DNA from: Parvibaculum sp.
GTDB lineage: Bacteria; Pseudomonadota; Alphaproteobacteria; Parvibaculales; Parvibaculaceae
Direction of reading: 5' to 3'
Length of the DNA stretch: 9,820 nucleotides
Assembly: GCA_020062605.1 (NCBI GenBank)
Contig: JAGUWA010000332.1
Location: 1 to 9,820 of the forward strand
The position numbers and the translations under genes were made by a program. How positions within the stretch are numbered: position 1 is the first letter of the stretch; the number at the start of each line of letters is the position of its first letter. The notes under the pieces are model-generated. The model made no database searches, had not been told where the DNA came from, and saw nothing but the letters and a program-made list of their open reading frames with translations. Positions 4,861 through 9,820 of this stretch are shown here, piece by piece.

Positions 4861-6009
4861 ATGGGTGATATCGTCATCAACAGCGCTGTGCGTTCGAACC
4901 TGCAGACCCTGCAGAGCACGGCGAAGCTCATGGCCCAGACGCAGAACCGTCTGGCGACCGGCCTGAAGGTTTCCAGCGCTCTCGACAATCCGCAGTCCTT
5001 CTTCACGGCTTCCGGCCTGAATTCGCGTGCAAGCGACCTCGGCGCCATTCAGGACTCGCTCAGCCTCGGCGTGAAGACGCTGAATGCTGCCGACGAAGGC
5101 ATCAAGGCGATCCAGAAGCTCGTCAACCAGGCCAAGTCGGTCGCCAACCAGGCGCTCCAGGCGAAGGCCACCGCGACGACCCTCGACAAGACTGCTGAAG
5201 CAGCCGCGATCGCCGGTACTGCCGGCGCCCGCACGGTCTCCTTCCAGATCGGCACGGCCGCGGCTGTCGACGTTGTCTTCGGCACGGCGACCTACGCCAC
5301 GGCGGCCTCTTCGGCTGCCGCCATCGAAAGCGCTCTCTCCGGTCTCGTTTCGTCGGGCGGCACGCTTGCTGGCCTGTCCGTTACGGTCTCGGGCGGCACT
5401 CTCTCCTTCGAAGTGGCGTCGGGCGAAGATCTCACGATCTCCGGTACCGCTGCCGCGACGGGCGCCGCGGGCTTCGGCATCGCGACCTCCGGCACGCAGG
5501 GTGAGAACGGCGAAACGCTCACAGAAGCCCGTTCGACCTTCGCGACCGACTACAACAACCTGCGCACGCAGATCGACCAGCTCGCGACCGATGCCAGCTT
5601 CAACGGCATCAACCTCCTGAACGGCGACAACCTGACCGTGAAGTTCAACGAGTCCGGCACATCCAGCCTTGCCATCACGGGCGTGACGCTCGATGCGGCG
5701 GGCCTCGGTATCACGGAGACGACGTTCAGCGACATCGACGCGGACGTTGCCCTGCTCGACACGGCGACCGCAACGCTCCGCAAGCAGGCCTCGACCTTCG
5801 GTGCGAACCTCTCGGTCGTGCAGAACCGTCAGGACTTCACCAAGAACCTGATCGGCGTTCTCGAAGGCGGTGCCGGCGACCTGACGCTGGCCGACACGAA
5901 CGAGGAAGCGGCCAACCTGCTCGCTCTGCAGACCCGTCAGTCCCTCGCTCAGAGTTCGCTGTCTCTCGCGAACCAGGCGGAACAGAGCGTTCTCAACCTC
6001 ATCCGCTAA
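4861..6009 (+). CDS. Flagellin 2
   Basis: This 382-residue protein is a second filament subunit. Residues 1-100 are D0/D1 helices (RSNLQTLQSTAKLMAQTQNR, LATGLKV, FFTASGLNSRASDL). Residues about 225-382 form the C-terminal half (YNNLRTQIDQLATDASFNGI, STFGANLSVVQNRQDF, SLANQAEQSVLNLIR). The middle, residues about 110-220, is an Ala/Gly/Ser/Thr-rich beta insert (ARTVSFQIG ... GTLSFEVASGEDLTISG) that differs strongly from flagellin 1 although the ends are alike, so the pair looks like a tandem duplication with diverged surface. Its termini are the more canonical of the two. AAAGGA 8 nt before the ATG is the ribosome site. It has its own leader and terminator, so it can be expressed separately from flagellin 1. 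Many Ser/Thr in the insert could accept sugars. Confidence 0.96.
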   Translation: MGDIVINSAVRSNLQTLQSTAKLMAQTQNRLATGLKVSSALDNPQSFFTASGLNSRASDLGAIQDSLSLGVKTLNAADEGIKAIQKLVNQAKSVANQALQAKATATTLDKTAEAAAIAGTAGARTVSFQIGTAAAVDVVFGTATYATAASSAAAIESALSGLVSSGGTLAGLSVTVSGGTLSFEVASGEDLTISGTAAATGAAGFGIATSGTQGENGETLTEARSTFATDYNNLRTQIDQLATDASFNGINLLNGDNLTVKFNESGTSSLAITGVTLDAAGLGITETTFSDIDADVALLDTATATLRKQASTFGANLSVVQNRQDFTKNLIGVLEGGAGDLTLADTNEEAANLLALQTRQSLAQSSLSLANQAEQSVLNLIR

Positions 6010-6016
6010 TGAGCCC

Positions 6017-6030
6017 CCGCCCTTGGGCGG
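6017..6030 (+). repeat. Short inverted repeat after flagellin 2
   Basis: CCGCCC-TT-GGGCGG is a perfect 6-bp inverted repeat 7 bp after the stop. It lacks a T-run and precedes the real terminator; it may protect the 3' end of the message or be chance in GC-rich DNA. Confidence 0.4.
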
Positions 6031-6046
6031 ACGGAAAGGAAAAATG

Positions 6047-6079
6047 GACGACGGGAACCCCGGTTCCCGCCGTTTTCTT
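6047..6079 (+). terminator. Intrinsic terminator of flagellin 2
   Basis: CGGGAACC (6052-6059) pairs with GGTTCCCG (6062-6069); beyond one A-C mismatch the stem continues for about four more pairs, followed by TTTTCTT (6073-6079). It separates flagellin 2 from flbT, though read-through may still supply flbT. Confidence 0.8.
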
Positions 6080-6160
6080 GTGGAGCGGCTGCACGGCGGC
6101 GCCAAATCGCGCTAGACTGGCGGACCCTCTCCGTAGAATCGCTGTCAGGACGCATAAGCA

Positions 6161-6553
6161 ATGGCTCTCAAAGTCGAACTCAAGCCCGGCGAACGCTTCA
6201 TTCTGGGCGACAGCGTCATCACCAACGACGACCAGCGCACGCGCCTTTTCATCGAGGGCGACACGCCGATCCTGCGCGAAAAGGACATTCTGCGCGCGGC
6301 CGATGCCGACACACCCTGCAAACGCGTCTATCTCATTGTCCAGATGATGTATCTCGCGACGGACCCCCGCCCGCACCACGATCTCTATTTCCAGATCGTT
6401 AAGGATGTCATGCAGGCGGCGCCTTCCACGAAGCCGTATCTGGACGCGATCAACAGTAAAATCTTAACTGGCGAAATGTATAAAGCTCTCAAGGAAGCTC
6501 GAAAGTTGATCGAGTACGAACGGGGGCTGTTGGAGAATGTCAAAGGCTCATGA
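6161..6553 (+). CDS. flbT: Flagellin mRNA repressor FlbT
   Basis: FlbT is a small cytoplasmic post-transcriptional regulator; in Caulobacter it acts on the 5' leader of flagellin mRNA and lowers its stability and translation until assembly allows filament growth. The 130-residue length and the sequence fit the family: LKPGERFILGDSVITN near the N-terminus, ADTPCKRVYLIVQMMYL at residues 48-64, then a helical C-terminal part with LDAINSKILTGEMYKALKEA. AGGA (6147-6150) lies 10 nt before the ATG. The last third (from about 6451) uses codons unlike the rest (TTA, ACT, AGT, GCT, TTG) and is AT-rich. The gene overlaps flaF by 17 bp in another frame, so the two are coupled. A weak promoter may lie in the 81 bp after the terminator, but none could be named. 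Confidence 0.95.
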   Translation: MALKVELKPGERFILGDSVITNDDQRTRLFIEGDTPILREKDILRAADADTPCKRVYLIVQMMYLATDPRPHHDLYFQIVKDVMQAAPSTKPYLDAINSKILTGEMYKALKEARKLIEYERGLLENVKGS

Positions 6554-6914
6554 GGCTTACGCCAGCGCCTCGCGCAACGCGCCGAAGGATCCGCGAGAGT
6601 TCGAAGCGACGATCCTGACCCGGGCGGCAGGCCAGTTGCAGCGCATACGCGACAACTGGGACAACGAAAAGAGAGACGCTCTTCACGACGCGCTCACCTA
6701 CAACCGCCGCATCTGGACCGTCTTCGCCTCCTCGGCGGCCGAAAACGAGCATCCGCTCCCCCGCGAAATCAAGCAGAACATCGCGAACCTCGCCATCTTC
6801 ATCTTCAAGCGCACCAACGAGATTCAGGCGAGCCGCGAGCCGGAGCCGAAGCTCCTCGACACGCTCATCATGATCAATCGCGAGATCGCCGCGGGCCTCT
6901 ACAGCCGCGCCTGA
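6537..6914 (+). CDS. flaF: Flagellin synthesis/secretion regulator FlaF
   Basis: FlaF is the partner of FlbT in alphaproteobacteria and is required for flagellin synthesis and secretion, opposing FlbT; in Caulobacter it behaves as a flagellin-binding secretion factor. The 125-residue all-helical protein shows the family pattern: AYASASRNAPKDPREFEATI at residues 7-26, then LHDALTYNRRIWTVFASSAA, and LPREIKQNIANLAIFIFKRT. The ATG lies inside flbT (17-bp overlap). GGAG is only 1 nt before the ATG and a G-run is farther upstream at 6522-6526, so initiation probably relies on coupling to flbT. It is the last plus-strand flagellar gene before a convergent gene. Confidence 0.94.
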   Translation: MSKAHEAYASASRNAPKDPREFEATILTRAAGQLQRIRDNWDNEKRDALHDALTYNRRIWTVFASSAAENEHPLPREIKQNIANLAIFIFKRTNEIQASREPEPKLLDTLIMINREIAAGLYSRA

Positions 6915-6950
6915 CCGCACAACTCCGCAAGGCATAGCTCCGTCCTTCCC

Positions 6951-7003
6951 ACCCTCCCCCTGCGGGAGGGTCAAAATTCGCAAAGCGAATTTTGGGGAGG
7001 GGT
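6951..7003. repeat. Composite palindromic intergenic repeat
   Basis: The element holds two hairpins: ACCCTCCC (6951-6958) with GGGAGGGT (6964-6971), and AAAATTCGC (6973-6981) with GCGAATTTT (6985-6993). A third set allows CCCTCCCC (6952-6959) to pair with GGGGAGGG (6994-7001) around the second hairpin, so two folds compete for the left arm. Elements of this CCCTCCCC...GGGGAGGGG form recur between genes in several alphaproteobacterial genomes. It lies between convergent genes and may end transcription from both sides. Confidence 0.7.
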
Positions 7004-7043
7004 CACGCCGTCAGCATCTTCGTATGCGCTTCGATTTCCATAT

Positions 7044-7835
7044 CTAGCGCGGCGGCATGCGGATCGCACCGTCGAGCCGCACCGTCTCGCCATTGAAATA
7101 TCCGTTGCGAAGCATCGTAAGGGCGAGGTCCGCATATTCCGACGGATCGCCGAGACGCGGCGGAAAAGGAACGGACGCCGCCAGGTTCTCGAAGATTTGC
7201 GGCGCGCGGTCCTTCACGCCCAGCATCGGCGGCGTCGCCATGATGCCCGGCAGGATCGTGTTGATGCGAATGCCCTCTCTCGACAGATCGCGCGCGATGG
7301 TCAGCGTCATCCCCTTGATCGCCGCCTTCGCCGCCGAATAGGCCACCTGCCCGATCTGCCCGTCCTCGGCGGCGACGGAGCCCGTGTTCACGATGGCGCC
7401 GCGTTCCCCGCCTTCCAGCGGATCGAGCGTCGCCATGCCCGCCGCGCTCTTCACGACGCAGCGGAACGTGCCCACCGTGTTGAGCCCCAGCACATATTCG
7501 AAATCCGCGATCTTGTAGGGAACGATCTCGCCCGTTTTCCTGTCCCGCGCGATGGTTTTTCCGCCGCGCCCGCCGCCGGCGCAGTTCACGAGGCAGCGCT
7601 CCTGGCCGTTTGCCGCACGCGCCTTGGCGAAGCCCGCATCGACCGACGCTTCGTCCATCACATTGACCTCGCAATAGAGCGCGCCGAGCTCCTTCGCGAC
7701 CCTCTCTCCGTTCTCCTTGTTGAGATCGAAGATGGCGACCTTGACCCCAAGGTCGCGCAGCGCCTTCACCGTCGCCTTGCCGAGACCGGATGCCCCGCCG
7801 GTCACCACCGCGGATATCGAACTGTCGAGTTTCAT
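7044..7835 (-). CDS. HSD10-type 3-hydroxyacyl-CoA dehydrogenase (SDR family)
   Basis: This 263-residue short-chain dehydrogenase would oxidise 3-hydroxyacyl-CoA (or 2-methyl-3-hydroxybutyryl-CoA) with NAD+ in fatty-acid or branched-chain degradation. Seen: the nucleotide-binding TGGASGLG at residues 12-19, Asp of the AIFDLN loop favouring NAD, NCAGG in place of NNAG, the catalytic Ser in NTGSVAAEDGQIGQ and the YSAAK motif. The C-terminal part, VPFPPRLGDPSEYADL ... NGETVRLDGAIRM, is nearly diagnostic for the HSD17B10 subfamily. The frame is open to GTG 7913, but the family starts at MKLDSS (ATG 7835), with GGGAG 10 nt upstream. It has no flagellar role and sits as a metabolic island between flaF and flgL, on the flgL strand but separated by a terminator. 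The exact substrate is not decided by sequence. Confidence 0.9.
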   Translation of the reverse strand: MKLDSSISAVVTGGASGLGKATVKALRDLGVKVAIFDLNKENGERVAKELGALYCEVNVMDEASVDAGFAKARAANGQERCLVNCAGGGRGGKTIARDRKTGEIVPYKIADFEYVLGLNTVGTFRCVVKSAAGMATLDPLEGGERGAIVNTGSVAAEDGQIGQVAYSAAKAAIKGMTLTIARDLSREGIRINTILPGIMATPPMLGVKDRAPQIFENLAASVPFPPRLGDPSEYADLALTMLRNGYFNGETVRLDGAIRMPPR

Positions 7836-7866
7836 GATCGAGCTGCTCCCGTCGTTTCTTGTTTTG

Positions 7867-7878
7867 CATCGGCCGATG
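7867..7878. promoter_or_regulatory. Perfect 12-bp palindrome upstream of the dehydrogenase
   Basis: CATCGGCCGATG is a perfect palindrome 31 bp upstream of the dehydrogenase start. It is a possible operator, for example of a TetR-type regulator of acyl-CoA metabolism, but no regulator gene is in the window. Confidence 0.25.
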
Positions 7879-7981
7879 GCCTTGACGGCCTCCAGCATGA
7901 CGCCTTTTTCCACCCGCGCAAACCGTCGCTCTCTCGCCCTGCTTTGACGTCGGGGATTCCTGCATTCGGAAATCCGGCAAC

Positions 7982-8010
7982 AAAAAAGGGCCCGTGAAAA
8001 CGGGCCCTTT
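7982..8010 (-). terminator. Intrinsic terminator of the flgK-flgL operon
   Basis: AAAGGGCCCGT (7985-7995) and ACGGGCCCTTT (8000-8010) make an 11-bp stem with a 4-nt loop. On the minus strand it is followed by a run of T's (complement of the A's at 7982-7987), and it begins 20 bp after the flgL stop. It isolates the downstream dehydrogenase gene. Confidence 0.93.
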
Positions 8011-8030
8011 CCATTCGTTCCGGCGGTTGC

Positions 8031-9527
8031 CTAGCGCATGTAGTTCACGAGCGAGAGTTCCGACAGCATGGCGGTGACCTGATAACTCGCCTGAAGCTGC
8101 GTCTGCAGCGTCGTCAGTTTCACGCCGACCTCATAGGCATCCGCGTTCTGGATATCGCCCAGGATTTCATTCGCCGTCGCCATCGTCGCGTCGTGCCGGT
8201 CCTGCGTATGGCTCAGCGTCGACGCCGCAAGCCCGAGATTGGTCACGATGCTCTCGACGGACTGCGTGCCCGTGAAGTTGAGCACCTGCCCCGCCCGGCT
8301 CGTCAGCGCGCGATAGCTGTCGCGCTGTTCGAGATCGTTCGCATCGCTGTACTCGGCCGCCGCCAGCAGCGCCGACATTTTCAGCGTGTCGCGGATCGAG
8401 GCCTGATCGGCGCGCGCGCCATAAGTAAGCTGCCGGCTCTCGTCGATCTGCGCCACGAAATCCTTGCCCGCACTCGGGCCGAGATCGCCGCTGTACCAGA
8501 TGACCGTATCGTCGGCCGTCGCATCGCGAAGCCCGGTCGCCGTGTCGAAAGGCGGCCCGTCCACGCGCTGCGGAACCCCGCCCGCCGCATAATCGAAGAA
8601 ATTGTCGGCCGCCTCAACGGCGGACGCCGCTCTGAGCGTCACATTCGCCTCGCGCTGGATCGATGTGTCGAGCGCCGCCTGGAAATTGGCGCTCGTCGTT
8701 GCCGCATCGGCGCCGATGGTGAACTCGCCAGCTTCCGGCGGGTTGTTGGCCGTCGCCGTCAGCGTCACGGTCGTCGTGGTGCCATCCGGCAGGTCGAGCT
8801 CGAAGGAGATCGTCTCGCCGGCAGCCGGAAGCCCCGTGAAATCGACATCGACGCCTTGCGGAGAGCCCGCCGGGCCCGTCACGCTCGCATTTGAAAGCGT
8901 CGACTGAACGGCGGCGATCTTGAAGCCGAAAACGCTCGGGTCCGCATCTTCGGCGAGCGTCACCGTCGTACCCGCACTGCCGAGTGTCAGCCGCCCGCGT
9001 CCGTCCGCACCGAGATCGGCCTGCGCCCGTTCGTCGATGAACTGCTTGAGGCCCGCCTTGTTGCCGCTGCCGTTCAGGATTTCGTCGGGCAGCGCCACAG
9101 GGCGCGTCTGCGTATCCTTGCCGCCGAAGAGATAGCGGTCTTCCACCTGCAGGTTGAGCAGGTTCACCATCTCGTCGAAGCTCATTGCCGCCTGGACCTG
9201 CGCGCTCGTCTGCGTACCGTTCACGAGTTCGAAGCCGGAGGTCGCGAGCGAGGCCTTCGTCTCGCTCACGATGTCGTTCACGCGCGTCAGCGCCGTTGAC
9301 ATCACGTCGATGCGCATCTGCGTCTTGGAGATCGTGTTCGTATAGGCCGAAATCTGTCCGAGCTGGTGCGTCAGCGAGAGAACCGAGTTCCGGTTCGTGC
9401 CGAGCTTCGCATAGCTGTCCGTCTTGAGTCCGGTCGAGAGCTGCCGCTGCAGATCGTCGAACTGGGCCCGCATGTCGTTGATCGACTGGCGAAGCGCGAG
9501 AGACTGGGAAAGCGTCGATACCTGCAT
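8031..9527 (-). CDS. flgL: Hook-filament junction protein FlgL (HAP3)
   Basis: FlgL joins the hook-side FlgK to the flagellin filament and is exported before flagellin. The 498-residue protein has the flagellin-like N-terminal helices (residues 1-130, with LQRQLSTGLKTDSYAKLGTN) and C-terminal helices (about 375-498, ending SELSLVNYMR). RYLFGGKDTQTRP at residues 131-143 is the usual FlgL signature. It is much longer than the enteric protein (about 317 residues) because residues about 180-360 form a beta-rich insert, including GETISFELDLPDGTTTTVTL followed by a helix and VTLRAAS. The insert resembles in pattern those in the two flagellins. AGG 9 nt before the ATG is the ribosome site; the start is 5 bp after the flgK stop, so both genes form one operon ending at the terminator 7982-8010. 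Confidence 0.95.
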   Translation of the reverse strand: MQVSTLSQSLALRQSINDMRAQFDDLQRQLSTGLKTDSYAKLGTNRNSVLSLTHQLGQISAYTNTISKTQMRIDVMSTALTRVNDIVSETKASLATSGFELVNGTQTSAQVQAAMSFDEMVNLLNLQVEDRYLFGGKDTQTRPVALPDEILNGSGNKAGLKQFIDERAQADLGADGRGRLTLGSAGTTVTLAEDADPSVFGFKIAAVQSTLSNASVTGPAGSPQGVDVDFTGLPAAGETISFELDLPDGTTTTVTLTATANNPPEAGEFTIGADAATTSANFQAALDTSIQREANVTLRAASAVEAADNFFDYAAGGVPQRVDGPPFDTATGLRDATADDTVIWYSGDLGPSAGKDFVAQIDESRQLTYGARADQASIRDTLKMSALLAAAEYSDANDLEQRDSYRALTSRAGQVLNFTGTQSVESIVTNLGLAASTLSHTQDRHDATMATANEILGDIQNADAYEVGVKLTTLQTQLQASYQVTAMLSELSLVNYMR

Positions 9528-9532
9528 GGGAA

Positions 9533-9820
9533 TTACCTGCCGATGCTCATGAGCACGGTGAAGAGGTCCTGGATGGTCGAGATGACCCGGGCATTAGCCG
9601 AATAGGCGTTCTGAAGAAGGAGGAGGTTCGACATCTCGTCGTCGATATTGACCCCCGCCTCCGCGTCGAAGCGGTCCTGCAGCGAGGAGGCGACCACCTG
9701 CTGCGCTTCCGCGTCGCGCGTCGCATTCGCCGACTGGCTCGACTGGAACGAGACGATGCGCCGCGCGAATTCGTCGACCGAACCGGTAAAGGGCGTCGCG
9801 CTGCCGCCGATGCCCGTCGA
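9533..9820 (-). CDS. flgK: Hook-associated protein FlgK (C-terminal 95 residues, rest outside window)
   Basis: FlgK (HAP1) is the first junction protein on the hook. The minus-strand frame is open from the right edge to TAA at 9533-9535. The visible part is the helical C-terminal D1/D0 segment, ending LLLLQNAYSANARVISTIQD then LFTVLMSIGR, typical of FlgK. An AlaGlnGln-rich stretch precedes it with DRFDAEAGVNIDDEMS, matching the family motif for the final helix. The stop is 5 bp from the flgL start, giving the usual flgK-flgL pair. The N-terminal region and promoter are not in the window. Confidence 0.93.
   Translation of the reverse strand, partial: STGIGGSATPFTGSVDEFARRIVSFQSSQSANATRDAEAQQVVASSLQDRFDAEAGVNIDDEMSNLLLLQNAYSANARVISTIQDLFTVLMSIGR

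Noticed and set aside
4810..6105. Long open minus-strand frame (431 codons) opposite flagellin 2
   Set aside because: It mirrors the flagellin gene exactly, is Arg/Gly/Glu-rich antisense sequence and has no ribosome site or family resemblance.
7836..7913. Upstream GTG start for the dehydrogenase, adding 26 residues
   Set aside because: The HSD10 family begins just before the nucleotide-binding motif, which matches the start at 7835.

Overview
The window is a flagellar gene cluster from a GC-rich alphaproteobacterium. The assignment rests on FlbT and FlaF (alphaproteobacterial flagellin regulators), a FlgJ-type rod protein without a muramidase domain, a TPR-glycosyltransferase of the Caulobacter FlmG type, and sites resembling sigma-54, IHF and CtrA signals. 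A Hyphomicrobiales/Parvibaculum-like or Caulobacter-like host is plausible, but the genus cannot be fixed from sequence reading alone.

Layout, plus strand: the 3' end of flgI (1-567), a FlgJ/CheL-like rod-binding protein (567-896) and a FlgN/FlbY-like coiled-coil protein (893-1372) form an overlapping, translationally coupled operon tail. After a 111-bp gap comes a 540-residue TPR plus glycosyltransferase-like protein (1484-3106), the probable flagellin glycosyltransferase. A 380-bp regulatory region follows, with a possible enhancer dyad, a perfect IHF consensus and a near-consensus -24/-12 promoter. It precedes flagellin 1 (3487-4668), which ends at a strong terminator. Flagellin 2 (4861-6009) has its own leader with two hairpins and its own terminator. 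flbT (6161-6553) and flaF (6537-6914) overlap and close the plus-strand block.

Minus strand: a composite palindromic repeat (6951-7003) separates flaF from a convergent short-chain dehydrogenase of the HSD10 (3-hydroxyacyl-CoA dehydrogenase type 2) family (7044-7835), which is metabolic rather than flagellar. A terminator (7982-8010) separates it from flgL (8031-9527), which lies 5 bp downstream of flgK (9533 to beyond the window).

Working together: FlgI, the FlgJ-like protein and the FlgN-like protein serve rod/ring assembly and export. FlgK and FlgL form the hook-filament junction. The two flagellins build the filament, probably after glycosylation by the TPR protein, while FlbT (repressor of flagellin mRNA) and FlaF tune flagellin synthesis. 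The most interesting signals are in the non-coding DNA: a nearly complete sigma-54 promoter architecture with a leader of about 206 nt ahead of flagellin 1, a shared CtrA-like motif at matching distance from both flagellin starts, and a differently structured leader for flagellin 2. No RNA gene, CRISPR array or insertion sequence was seen.
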